Positions 1 to 8,311 of a DNA stretch of 64,000 nucleotides are shown here, piece by piece. Position 1 is the stretch's first letter; the number at the start of each line of letters is the position of its first letter. A program made the translations under genes and the position numbers. The notes below the pieces were generated by a model. It saw nothing but the letters and a program-made list of their open reading frames with translations. It had not been told where the DNA came from and made no database searches. This DNA comes from Galbibacter sp038433465 (GTDB lineage Bacteria; Bacteroidota; Bacteroidia; Flavobacteriales; Flavobacteriaceae): NCBI RefSeq assembly GCF_038433465.1, contig NZ_JAESVF010000002.1, forward strand, positions 1-64,000, in the 5' to 3' direction.

Positions 1-13
1 TAAATTCTAATTA

Positions 14-1612
14 TTAAAAAGCTCCTACTTCGGCAAGTCGAGTTACTGGTCTGTTATTGTATGAGCTTAAAGATGTTATTCTGAAGTATCTTGCATTTGT
101 TGCTGATTCGAAAACAAACTGTTGTTTTAACATATCATCTGTTGCGGTATGTGCTCCTATTTCGGTATAACTTACATTGTCAGTTGAAACTTCAATAGTG
201 AAGTCTTTCATCATTCCATTTGCATTTTGTTGGTTTTGTAAAATCGAAATTCCACTTAACGATTTAATTTCTTTCATATCAACAGTTACACTGTGAGGGT
301 GAGGAAATGAGCTGTAATATCCAGAATGCCATAGAGTTGCAGGATCATTGTCTAATAAGTAAACAGCTAATCCTGTACTACCTTGGAATCCAGTTTCTTC
401 AGAGGAAGCTTCAACTGTCCAGTTGCTTTTGTCAAAATCATCATATAAGTAATAGTCGATGTCTATATCTGGTTTTCTGTCAACATAATTATAATCATGA
501 TTACTAAAAGTTTTGCGTTCTCCATTTTCAAATACTGCCGATATATTTAGCTTAAATGGATATTGTTTGTACTCTTCATCTATATCGCTAAGTGGCATGG
601 TGAACGAAATTTCCTTTCTGTTATTATTGATGCTGATGTTGGTTGAAGTCCATGTAATAGCATTATAATTTAAGTCGTTCGGTCCTGTTTTTGGATCGTT
701 GTACATAATCATTCCTTTTACAGGAATATCAGTCTCAAATTGAATTGTAGCGTATAAATTTTCAGAATCAGCATAAATACGTTGCTTTTTAATTTCTAAA
801 TTTGGTGTTTCAGTATAAAAATCTATAGATGGATCTGTGTTGAAAATTTGATTATTGTCTAGAATTAAACTCGAAGCCTTCGTTAATTTTATTCCATTTG
901 GATTACTCCAGTACTGACTATTTCCATTTCCCATCATTGCAGTAAAATTATCTGAAATTTTTTGTCTGTTATGAGGAAGGTTTAAGCCATGTCCTAACTC
1001 GTGGATAAGTCCACCTATCCACTTATCGTCTACGCTAGGAAAACCAACGCCATCAACCCATTTTGACATGTCGTAACCGTTTTCGTAGTCTCTTACAAAT
1101 GCATATTTACCAATACCATAAAAAGGAACACCCACCTCATAACGAGGGATGAAAACTAAAATATGGTCACTTGTTTTTAAGTCTGGATTTTCAGCAAAGT
1201 AAGCATCAATCTCTACAATTGCTTTTCTACCACCACCATCATAAGGATAATCGGCAGAAGTTTCTTGGGCATTTATTAAATGGATTTTAACGAGTCCTGG
1301 ACTTTCTGGGTCTTCTTGTAGTCCGAATTTTTTGTATTCAAATCCATAGTCGCTTAATTCTTCTGCATAATACTCTTGAACATGTTTTAAAACATCGGTA
1401 AGTCGCTGTTGGTAATTAGCGTAGGCATCAACATCGTTAGGTAGGAAGTAAACTACGTTTAATTGTTTTTGACCAGGTTTTGATAATGCATCTGGATCGG
1501 GGATGTCTGTTCCTCCTCCAGAGGTTCCATCGAGATTATCGCAAGATGCGAAAAAACTGCATAGAGCAAGGCATACCATAAGTAGGTTTACCAATTTAAA
1601 TTTTGTTTTCAT
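14..1612 (-). CDS. Secreted metzincin-like zinc metalloprotease lipoprotein with discoidin-like C-terminus
   Basis: 532 aa. A lipoprotein signal peptide ends in FASC with the lipidated Cys at residue 24, so the protein is probably anchored in the outer membrane. Residues 204-214 carry HExxHxxNxxH (H204, E205, H208, H214), the metzincin zinc motif with Asn in place of the usual Gly, and a Met-turn-like AMMG follows at about 225-228. Residues about 395-532 resemble an F5/8 type C (discoidin) carbohydrate-binding domain. The protein probably cuts extracellular protein or glycoprotein; the substrate is unknown. It lies alone on the minus strand. The family call rests on motif order only. Confidence 0.7.
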   Translation of the reverse strand: MKTKFKLVNLLMVCLALCSFFASCDNLDGTSGGGTDIPDPDALSKPGQKQLNVVYFLPNDVDAYANYQQRLTDVLKHVQEYYAEELSDYGFEYKKFGLQEDPESPGLVKIHLINAQETSADYPYDGGGRKAIVEIDAYFAENPDLKTSDHILVFIPRYEVGVPFYGIGKYAFVRDYENGYDMSKWVDGVGFPSVDDKWIGGLIHELGHGLNLPHNRQKISDNFTAMMGNGNSQYWSNPNGIKLTKASSLILDNNQIFNTDPSIDFYTETPNLEIKKQRIYADSENLYATIQFETDIPVKGMIMYNDPKTGPNDLNYNAITWTSTNISINNNRKEISFTMPLSDIDEEYKQYPFKLNISAVFENGERKTFSNHDYNYVDRKPDIDIDYYLYDDFDKSNWTVEASSEETGFQGSTGLAVYLLDNDPATLWHSGYYSSFPHPHSVTVDMKEIKSLSGISILQNQQNANGMMKDFTIEVSTDNVSYTEIGAHTATDDMLKQQFVFESATNARYFRITSLSSYNNRPVTRLAEVGAF

Positions 1613-1766
1613 AATATTTTGGTTGTTAAAATTTTATTAAATGTAATATATACTTTTTAAAAATGCAAGTAAATGTAAATTAATAGGTTACGTTAATTGT
1701 AATTTTCATGTCATTATTTATGAATTCAAAGCAAATTTACTTTTGAATTCATATTCATCATTTCCC

Positions 1767-1795
1767 TTGCTATCTATTGTGTAACGCTATATTTG
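1767..1795 (+). promoter_or_regulatory. Promoter of csaA
   Basis: TTG at 1767-1769, an 18-nt spacer, then TATATTTG at 1788-1795, a full match to the flavobacterial -33/-7 pattern. It lies 33 nt before the csaA start. Confidence 0.6.
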
Positions 1796-1828
1796 TGTTT
1801 ATTTTTAAGCGAATAAAAAAACTACAGA

Positions 1829-2167
1829 ATGACTGAAATTAATTGGCAAGATTTTGAAAAAATAGAAATGCGCGTAGGAACTGTGATAGAGGTAAATGAT
1901 TTTCCTGAAGCTAGACGACCTGCGTTTAAACTACAAATAGATTTTGGTGCTGAAATTGGTATTAAAAAAACATCAGCACAAATAACAAAACGTTATAAAA
2001 AAGAGGAGCTGTTGGGGAGGCAAGTAGTTGCGGTAGTGAATTTTCCCAAAAAGCAAATAGCCAATTTTATGAGTGAATGTTTGGTTGTTGGTGCTGTTGG
2101 AACCGATGGTGATGTAGTGCTTTTGAATCCCGATTTTAAGGTTGAAAACGGATTGAGAATAGGGTAG
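1829..2167 (+). CDS. csaA: CsaA-like tRNA-binding-domain protein
   Basis: 112 aa, the normal length for CsaA. The whole protein is one OB-fold tRNA-binding domain, with the RVGTV segment at the start, a central KKTSAQITKRY segment and a C-terminal VENGLRIG-like end. CsaA homologues are described as export-related chaperones that bind unfolded proteins; the fold is shared with the C-terminal domain of MetRS. It is monocistronic, with its own promoter upstream and a hairpin terminator directly after. The family call is secure; the cellular role is taken from homologues. Confidence 0.88.
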   Translation: MTEINWQDFEKIEMRVGTVIEVNDFPEARRPAFKLQIDFGAEIGIKKTSAQITKRYKKEELLGRQVVAVVNFPKKQIANFMSECLVVGAVGTDGDVVLLNPDFKVENGLRIG

Positions 2168-2178
2168 TGTAATTTCTA

Positions 2179-2218
2179 TAAAATGAAAAAGGCTGTTGTA
2201 AAACAGCCCTTCATTTTA
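2179..2218 (+). terminator. Intrinsic terminator after csaA
   Basis: Inverted repeat with inner arms GGCTGTT (2191-2197) and AACAGCC (2202-2208), extended by AAATGAA/TTCATTT, followed by T-rich sequence. Confidence 0.75.
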
Positions 2219-2295
2219 TTATACAAATCTCTATACCAACTGAAATTGTATAAGTTTTATTTTCAATACTTCTTGTATTTCGAAGAAATTGATTT

Positions 2296-2676
2296 TTAAA
2301 TATCGTCGAAACTAATATCTGTAAATTTCTCGGTAGTTACTTCTTCTAAAGTATCGTTATCTTCAGCGAAAGTTTCTTTTTTGAAATCTTTTTGATGACG
2401 TTCAGAAATTACTTCTTCTCCTTTTTCATTAATTACAAAGTCAATCATTTCTTCTAAATTCTCTTTAAAAGCAGCAAAATCTTCTTTGTACAAATAAATT
2501 TTGTGTTTCTTGTAGTGGTAAGATCCGTCGTCGTGGGTAAACTTTTTACTTTCGGTAATTGTTAAGTAATAATCTCCAGCTTTGGTTCCTCTAACATCAA
2601 AGAAATAAGTTCTTCTTCCAGCTCTCAACACTTTAGAGAATATCTCATCTTTCTCTACAAAACCTTTATCGCTCAT
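2296..2676 (-). CDS. DUF3276 / PUR-alpha-like nucleic-acid-binding protein
   Basis: 126 aa. The core (about residues 5-85) matches the Bacteroidota DUF3276 family: an FSKVLRAGRRTYFFDV start, then the GDYYLTITESKK strand and a KIYLYKEDF segment. The fold is related to PUR-alpha, which binds single-stranded DNA or RNA. The last 40 residues are acidic and probably disordered. It lies downstream of the ABC transporter on the same strand but 73 nt away. Specific targets are unknown. Confidence 0.85.
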   Translation of the reverse strand: MSDKGFVEKDEIFSKVLRAGRRTYFFDVRGTKAGDYYLTITESKKFTHDDGSYHYKKHKIYLYKEDFAAFKENLEEMIDFVINEKGEEVISERHQKDFKKETFAEDNDTLEEVTTEKFTDISFDDI

Positions 2677-2749
2677 AATTCCTCTAAATACTTTTATATG
2701 TTAACAAAATCAAAAATGTAAAAAAAAATGAAATCAAACAACAATTTCT

Positions 2750-4507
2750 CTAACTTTCTTTTTCTGATATCTGATTTTGGTACAATTCGTGGTAGTACCC
2801 TTTTTGGTTTATTAGTTGATTATGAGTTCCTTGCTCTGTGATTTTACCGTCTTCAAGGACAATAATTTTGTCTGCATTTTTTGCTGAAGAAATACGATGA
2901 CTCACAATTATTGTAGTATTTTTCTTCGAAACTTGTTTCAGATTATTCAATATTTCTTCCTCAGTTTCTGTGTCAACGGCAGATAAGCAGTCGTCAAACA
3001 AATAAATGTTCGGATTTTTTATAAGTGCTCTCGCTATAGAAACACGTTGTTTTTGTCCGCCACTCAAAGTGAGTCCACGTTCGCCTAAAACAGTATCGTA
3101 TTTTTTAGTGAATTCAACTATGTTTTGGTGTACAGCTGCTTTCTTTGCAGCGCTTTCGATAGCTTCTTGCGTAGCATCTTTTTGCCCGAATTTAATATTG
3201 TTGCCAATAGTGTCGGAAAACAAGAAAGCATCTTGCGGTACGGCGCCAATACTATTTCTTAAATCTGATAAGTTGAGTGTGTCTATTGGAGTTCCATCAA
3301 TTAAAATAGTTCCGCTAGTTACGTCGTAGAGTCTTCCAACAAGATCTAAAACAGTCGATTTTCCAGCGCCAGTTTTTCCAATAATGGCTAAAGTTTCTCC
3401 TTGATTTATAGTGAAGGAAACATTGTTAAGCGCTGTAATTCCTGTATCGTCATACGTAAAAGTTACATTTTTAAATTCTATTTTTCCTTTTATTTCTGAA
3501 GGAAGAACGGTTGGATTTTTAATTTCTGGATCTAAATCTAAAAATTCGTTGATACGTTTTTGAGAAGCTTCTGCACGCTGCACTATTGAAGTTACCCAAC
3601 CTACGGTAGCTACTGGCCAGGTAAGCATGTTAACGTAAATGATGAATTTTAAAATTACACCTGTTGTTGCGATTTCGCCATTAATATATTGGAGTCCGCC
3701 AACGTAAATTACAAAAATGTTACTTATACCAATCAATAAAAGCATGAGTGGAAAAAACCATGCGTTTACCTTTGCTAAGTCCATGTTGACGTTTTTTCCT
3801 TCGAGCGCTAGAGAATCAACTTCGTCACCTATTCTTCCTTCAATTCCGTAAGCTTTTATTACTGATATTCCGGAGAAAGACTCTTGGGTAAACGTTGAAA
3901 GTTTTGATAAATATTGTTGTACTTCGGTACTTCGTTTGTGTATTACTTTACTGATGTTGTAAATCAGAATAGATAAAATTGGAAGCGGAATAAGTGTGTA
4001 TGCTGCCAATTTTGGAGCGGTGTAAAACATCAACGGAATAACACATAAGAATAGTGTAATGGTTTGGATGCTATACAAAATTGCAGGACCAGCGTACATA
4101 CGTACTTGTCCGACATCTTCACTTATACGGTTCATCAAATCGCCCGTTCTGTTTTTCTTATAAAAATTAAGCGAAAGACGTTCGTATTGTTCGTATACTT
4201 CGTTTTTTAAGTCAAATTCAATATATCTTGAAATATTGATAATGGTTTGACGCATTAAAAAAGTAAATAATGCCGATAATGCTGCCGAGCCAACAATAAT
4301 AAGAATGTAGCGTAGCAATTGCATTTTTACCGTAGAGATATCGGCGTTATCATCTAAGATATAAGTTTCAACTGCGTTAACAGATTGCTCAACATATTCT
4401 GGTAAAACAAGTTTAAAGACAGTGGCTAAGATTGTGATAAATACACCAATAATTAATTTCCACTTATATTTCTTAAAGAATTTGTTAATATATTTTAGTT
4501 CCTTCAT
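2750..4507 (-). CDS. ABC exporter half-transporter (MsbA/MdlA-like)
   Basis: 585 aa. An N-terminal six-helix type-1 exporter domain (about 15-310) is fused to a nucleotide-binding domain. The latter has Walker A GKTGAGKST (377-385), Q-loop VPQD (423-426), signature LSGGQ (481-485), Walker B LFDD (503-506) and H-loop His537. The residue after the Walker B Asp is Asp506 rather than the catalytic Glu, as in the degenerate site of heterodimeric exporters, and no partner gene lies nearby. It probably exports lipid or drug-like compounds across the inner membrane. Confidence 0.88.
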   Translation of the reverse strand: MKELKYINKFFKKYKWKLIIGVFITILATVFKLVLPEYVEQSVNAVETYILDDNADISTVKMQLLRYILIIVGSAALSALFTFLMRQTIINISRYIEFDLKNEVYEQYERLSLNFYKKNRTGDLMNRISEDVGQVRMYAGPAILYSIQTITLFLCVIPLMFYTAPKLAAYTLIPLPILSILIYNISKVIHKRSTEVQQYLSKLSTFTQESFSGISVIKAYGIEGRIGDEVDSLALEGKNVNMDLAKVNAWFFPLMLLLIGISNIFVIYVGGLQYINGEIATTGVILKFIIYVNMLTWPVATVGWVTSIVQRAEASQKRINEFLDLDPEIKNPTVLPSEIKGKIEFKNVTFTYDDTGITALNNVSFTINQGETLAIIGKTGAGKSTVLDLVGRLYDVTSGTILIDGTPIDTLNLSDLRNSIGAVPQDAFLFSDTIGNNIKFGQKDATQEAIESAAKKAAVHQNIVEFTKKYDTVLGERGLTLSGGQKQRVSIARALIKNPNIYLFDDCLSAVDTETEEEILNNLKQVSKKNTTIIVSHRISSAKNADKIIVLEDGKITEQGTHNQLINQKGYYHELYQNQISEKES

Positions 4508-4584
4508 TAGTTTTATTCAAAATCAATTTTTTTAATAAATCCTCAACGAGACGACTTATTTTAGCTTTTATATTGAAATATTCG

Positions 4585-4592
4585 TATTTTTG
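4585..4592 (+). promoter_or_regulatory. -7 box of the leucine-dehydrogenase-like gene
   Basis: TATTTTTG fits TAnnTTTG; no good TTG stands at the expected distance upstream. Transcription from here would begin inside the longer open frame, which supports the ATG at 4645 as the true start. Confidence 0.4.
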
Positions 4593-4644
4593 CGCTATTA
4601 TTTTAACGATATTAAAAAATAAGCAAACAAAAAACGATAATTGT

Positions 4645-5748
4645 ATGGTTTCAGAAATTTTAAATCCTTCAGAACTTAAAAAAGCAGACCCAGTGTTTGG
4701 TCAGCTTTCGTTCAATGATCATGAGCAGATTGTTTTCTGTCAGGACAAAGATACAGGATTAAAAGCAATAATAGGAATTCATAATACAGTTTTAGGTCCG
4801 GCTTTGGGAGGTACCAGAATGTGGAATTATGCTAACGAGTGGGAAGCATTAAACGATGTGTTGCGTTTATCTCGAGGGATGACTTACAAATCGGCCATTA
4901 CAGGTTTGAACCTTGGAGGAGGAAAAGCGGTAATTATTGGAGACGCTAAAACTCAAAAAACGCCTGAGTTAATGAAGCGTTTTGGGGAGTTTGTACATTC
5001 GTTAAGCGGAAAATATATTACTGCTGAAGATGTAGGAATGGAAACTGCCGATATGGATACTGTTCGCGAAGTAACTCCATACGTAACGGGTATTTCAGAA
5101 GAAAAAGGAGGAGCAGGAAATCCATCACCAATTACTGCCTACGGGGTGTTTATGGGGATGAAAGCTGCTGCAAAATACCAATTTGGAGATGATAGTTTAG
5201 AAGGTAAAAAAGTACTTGTGCAAGGTGTTGGGCATGTTGGGGAAACCTTAGCAGATTATCTTTATAATGAAGGTGCGCAGTTGTTGATTTCTGACATCAA
5301 TGAAGCTAAATTATTAGAATTAGCAAAAAGATACAAAGCACAAATTATTCCTGGAAACGAAATCTTTAATCAGGAGCTAGATGTGTACGCGCCATGTGCG
5401 TTGGGAGCAACTATTAACGATGCCACGGTAAACGAAATTAAAGCAAAAGTAATTGCTGGTGCAGCCAACAATCAGCTTGCAGACGAAAAAGTTCACGGAG
5501 CAATTTTAAAAGAAAGAGGAATTGCTTACGCACCAGATTTCTTGATTAATGCTGGAGGAATTATTAATGTTTATGCTGAATTAGAAGGATACGACAAAAA
5601 AGAAATCCTTAGAAAAACAGAAAATATCTTTAAAACTACCTTAGATATTTTTGCACATGCTGATAAAAATGAGTGCACTACGCACGAAGCTGCCTTGAGT
5701 ATTGCTCAAAGTAGAATTGATAACAGAAAATTAGCATTGAAAAAATAA
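4645..5748 (+). CDS. Leucine/valine dehydrogenase-like amino acid dehydrogenase
   Basis: 367 aa from ATG 4645. The frame stays open upstream to a TTG at 4573, but that extension does not look like the family and contains the likely promoter. GPALGGTRMW and LNLGGGKAVI (substrate and catalytic Lys regions) are followed by ITAEDVG and a C-terminal NAD-binding domain with GVGHVGETL. Family enzymes oxidatively deaminate branched-chain or aromatic amino acids with NAD+; the closest fit by eye is LeuDH. The gene stands alone and ends in a strong hairpin terminator. Confidence 0.88.
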   Translation: MVSEILNPSELKKADPVFGQLSFNDHEQIVFCQDKDTGLKAIIGIHNTVLGPALGGTRMWNYANEWEALNDVLRLSRGMTYKSAITGLNLGGGKAVIIGDAKTQKTPELMKRFGEFVHSLSGKYITAEDVGMETADMDTVREVTPYVTGISEEKGGAGNPSPITAYGVFMGMKAAAKYQFGDDSLEGKKVLVQGVGHVGETLADYLYNEGAQLLISDINEAKLLELAKRYKAQIIPGNEIFNQELDVYAPCALGATINDATVNEIKAKVIAGAANNQLADEKVHGAILKERGIAYAPDFLINAGGIINVYAELEGYDKKEILRKTENIFKTTLDIFAHADKNECTTHEAALSIAQSRIDNRKLALKK

Positions 5749-5778
5749 GACGTTTTCTAAAATAATATTATTTTTGCA

Positions 5779-5812
5779 GGGCGAAAGGGTATTCCTTTCG
5801 CCCTCATTATTT
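5779..5812 (+). terminator. Terminator between the LeuDH-like gene and nusB
   Basis: Perfect 10-bp stem GGGCGAAAGG (5779-5788) / CCTTTCGCCC (5794-5803) with a 5-nt loop and AT-rich tail. A TATTTTTG box at 5769-5776 just before it could be a nusB promoter, in which case the hairpin would sit in the nusB leader. Confidence 0.65.
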
Positions 5813-5838
5813 ATTATAGGCAAGAAAGTTCTTTAAGC

Positions 5839-6780
5839 ATGTTAACAAGAAGACACATCAGAGTTAAAGTAATGCAATCTGTGTATGCATTCATTCAATC
5901 TAAAAACACTGATTTAGGTAAAGAAGAAAAATTTTTATCTGCTAGTATGGAGAATATGTACAATTTGTACTTAACACTCTTGGGTTTACTAGTAGAAGTT
6001 CAAAAAACAGCTGAAGAGCAGCTTACACTCTCACAAAAAAAATACCTCGCTACCAAAGAGGAAAAAAATCCGAAGCGTAAATTTATTGACAATCCTGTTT
6101 TACAATTATTGGTTAACGATACAGTTTTAACCGAAAAATTAGAAAACAGAAACATCAGTTGGGATCTAGATGATGAGTATGTGAAAATTATTTACAGAGC
6201 CATTTTAGAAAGCGATTTGTACAAAGCCTACATGGCAAAAGAAGTAACAACTTTTAAGGAAGATAAAAAACTTATTTTGGAGTTGTTTCAGCATATCATT
6301 GCGCCAAACGAGAAGTTGTACGAATATATTGAAGATAAAAAACTTACATGGGTTGACGATCTTCCGTTGGTAAATACGTTGCTTGTTAAAATGATTAAAA
6401 AATTGAAGGAAGATTCTCCAGAAGATTATTTCCATCCTTCATTATTTAAAGATCAAGACGATAAAATGTTTGCAAGTGAATTGTTTAAAAAGACAATTTT
6501 GAACAACGAACGCCTTCAGCAGGAAATAGATGGTAAAACTCCAAATTGGGATACCGATAGAATTGCCGAACTCGATTCTGTATTACTGAAAATGGCCATT
6601 TGTGAGTTTTTAAAATTCCCATCAATTCCAGTAAAAGTAACTATTAACGAATACCTTGAAATCGCTAAAGAATACAGCACTCCAAAGAGTAGTATTTTTA
6701 TAAACGGAATTTTAGATAAACTCGTAAAAGAGTACGAAGCTAACAATTCGTTAAATAAGTCGGGGAGAGGTTTGATGTAA
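5839..6780 (+). CDS. nusB: Transcription antitermination factor NusB (long Bacteroidota form)
   Basis: 313 aa, about twice the length of E. coli NusB. The start MLTRRHIRVKVMQSVYAF matches the NusB N-terminal helix, and the NusB fold resumes in the C-terminal half (about 190-300: RIAELDSVLLKMAICEF, then VTINEYLEIAKEYSTPKS and FINGILDKL). The middle (about 45-180) is a lysine- and glutamate-rich helical insertion found in Bacteroidota homologues. NusB with NusE/S10 promotes antitermination on rRNA operons. It precedes DUF1573 and yajC, a common flavobacterial order. Confidence 0.9.
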   Translation: MLTRRHIRVKVMQSVYAFIQSKNTDLGKEEKFLSASMENMYNLYLTLLGLLVEVQKTAEEQLTLSQKKYLATKEEKNPKRKFIDNPVLQLLVNDTVLTEKLENRNISWDLDDEYVKIIYRAILESDLYKAYMAKEVTTFKEDKKLILELFQHIIAPNEKLYEYIEDKKLTWVDDLPLVNTLLVKMIKKLKEDSPEDYFHPSLFKDQDDKMFASELFKKTILNNERLQQEIDGKTPNWDTDRIAELDSVLLKMAICEFLKFPSIPVKVTINEYLEIAKEYSTPKSSIFINGILDKLVKEYEANNSLNKSGRGLM

Positions 6781-6799
6781 TAAAATATTACTATTTTTG
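6771..6799 (+). promoter_or_regulatory. Promoter of DUF1573-yajC
   Basis: TTTG at 6771-6774 overlapping the end of nusB, a 17-nt spacer, TATTTTTG at 6792-6799. It predicts a leader of about 70 nt before the ATG at 6875. Confidence 0.55.
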
Positions 6800-6874
6800 T
6801 GAGTCATAGACAGGTTTTAAATAGTAAACCTATTCACAATTAACCACTTAGAAAAACAATAAAATTTTATTAAA

Positions 6875-7342
6875 ATGAAAAAAGTATTATTGGTATTAAC
6901 TGTAGCAGCAGCGGTAAGTTTTACATCATGTAAAGATAACGCAGCAAGTAAAGTAAATTCGGATAACGTAGCAGCAGCAGAACAACGTGACGAAGCGGCA
7001 AAAAAAGTTGCTGTAATGACTTTTGAAGAAACAGAGCACGATTTTGGAAACATTCCACAAGGGCAAGCTGTAGAGAAAGTTTTTAAATTTAAAAACACAG
7101 GAGATGCTCCTTTAGTAGTTACAGATGCAAAAAGTAGCTGCGGATGTACAATTCCAAAAAAACCAGAAGCTCCAATTGCTCCAGGAGAAACGGGAGAAAT
7201 TTTGGTAAAATATAACGGAAGCGGAAGAAATGCTGTAACAAAAACAGTTACCATTACTGCAAATACCGAAAAAGGAACAGAGCAATTAAGAATTAAAGCG
7301 TTTGTAGAAGCTAAAGATGCTGCTGCACAACCTAAAGCATAA
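6875..7342 (+). CDS. DUF1573 lipoprotein
   Basis: 155 aa. A lipoprotein-type signal peptide ends in FTSC (Cys at residue 20). Residues about 45-150 form one DUF1573 domain, an Ig-like ASH/HYDIN-related beta-sandwich: the EHDFGNIPQG strand, a KNTGDAPLVV strand, then SSCGCTIP and a basic C-terminal strand pair. Proteins of this type are abundant in Bacteroidota and secreted to the periplasm; no enzymatic role is known. It is directly followed by yajC (11 nt gap) and probably cotranscribed. Confidence 0.85.
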   Translation: MKKVLLVLTVAAAVSFTSCKDNAASKVNSDNVAAAEQRDEAAKKVAVMTFEETEHDFGNIPQGQAVEKVFKFKNTGDAPLVVTDAKSSCGCTIPKKPEAPIAPGETGEILVKYNGSGRNAVTKTVTITANTEKGTEQLRIKAFVEAKDAAAQPKA

Positions 7343-7353
7343 ACACGTAATTA

Positions 7354-7653
7354 ATGGAAGCAATTAATCAATTTGCACCTTTTATTTTAATTTTTGCTGT
7401 GATGTATTTTTTTATGATACGTCCGCAATTAAAAAAGCAAAAGCAAGAGAAAAAGTTTGCAGAGGAATTAAAACGTGGTGACCGTGTGGTTACCAAAAGT
7501 GGTTTACATGGTAAAATTGTAGACCTTAATAATGATAACACTTGCGTAATTGAAACAATGGCAGGTAAAATGAAGTTTGAACGTTCTGCAATTTCTCTAG
7601 AACTTTCGCAAAAACAAAATACTTCTGCAGCACCTGTAAAGGATAAAAAATAA
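7354..7653 (+). CDS. yajC: Preprotein translocase accessory subunit YajC
   Basis: 99 aa. One N-terminal membrane helix (about 7-22, FAPFILIFAVMYFFMI) is followed by RPQLKKQKQ and the cytoplasmic beta domain with RGDRVVTKSGLHGKI. YajC associates with SecDF in the inner membrane and assists Sec-dependent export. It is the last gene of the DUF1573-yajC unit and is followed by a strong terminator shared with the convergent gene. Confidence 0.93.
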   Translation: MEAINQFAPFILIFAVMYFFMIRPQLKKQKQEKKFAEELKRGDRVVTKSGLHGKIVDLNNDNTCVIETMAGKMKFERSAISLELSQKQNTSAAPVKDKK

Positions 7654-7673
7654 GCAGTAAAGTTTTAAGTTAT

Positions 7674-7707
7674 AAAAAAACCGATTCATCTGAATCGGTT
7701 TTTTTAT
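7674..7707. terminator. Bidirectional terminator
   Basis: CCGATTCA (7681-7688) / TGAATCGG (7691-7698) with a 2-nt loop, an A-run before and a T-run after, so it can stop yajC on the plus strand and the convergent YdeI-like gene on the minus strand. Confidence 0.85.
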
Positions 7708-7723
7708 TTTAAAAAAAGTTTAG

Positions 7724-8311
7724 TTATTTATACTTATCATTGAGTCCTTTCCCTTCAAGTATTAAAGGAATTATTTTATCCAATCTCCGTTGTTTTGTAC
7801 TTTCTTGTTTGGCTTCAGCAATAAATTCATGGTATTCTTTTTGTCTTCCTTTTGTTAATGCATTAAATGAAGTTTGTAATTTTTCATCTTCAGCTAAAGC
7901 GGTAATTAGAAAAGGAGCTGTAATTTCTTTTTTCTTCGGAATACTAACCGTTTTATTCTCCTTCTGATTGGCAATCGCTTCTAAAACATAAGCTTTTACT
8001 AATTTCTCATCAATATCATTGATGTTTTCAAAGCGCCATTGACGAAGTGCCACCGTTTTACCTTCTTGTGCATTCAGTAACACTTTTGTTTTGTCGGTTA
8101 ATAATGCACCGTTATGAAACCAAAGTCCAACATACGATTTAAACGCTGCGATACCAATTACATTTTTACCATTAATAGTATAGGTAGGGACACCCCATTT
8201 AACGGTTTCTTCCAATTCGGTGGCGCACAAAACTTTTCTTAAGGCGTAAAGCTCTTTGTGCCAAGCAGTGTTTTCTTCGTAATATTCGTTGGCTGTTTTA
8301 GTTTTCTTCAT
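7724..8311 (-). CDS. DUF1801 / YdeI-OmpD-associated family protein
   Basis: 195 aa. The N-terminal half is a DUF1801 (YdhG-like) domain with ELEETVKWGVPTYT, a NVIGIAAFKSYVGLWFHNGALL core and LRQWRFENI. The C-terminal half has the YdeI/OmdA feature (FNALTKGRQKEYHEFI ... AKQESTKQRRLDKI). The biochemical role is unknown; related YdeI proteins are tied to resistance to cationic peptides or to porins. Its start overlaps the end of pepT by 14 nt, so the two are translationally linked. Confidence 0.8.
   Translation of the reverse strand: MKKTKTANEYYEENTAWHKELYALRKVLCATELEETVKWGVPTYTINGKNVIGIAAFKSYVGLWFHNGALLTDKTKVLLNAQEGKTVALRQWRFENINDIDEKLVKAYVLEAIANQKENKTVSIPKKKEITAPFLITALAEDEKLQTSFNALTKGRQKEYHEFIAEAKQESTKQRRLDKIIPLILEGKGLNDKYK

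Noticed and set aside
6817..7254. 145-aa minus-strand frame
   Set aside because: Antisense of the DUF1573 gene; no independent signals.
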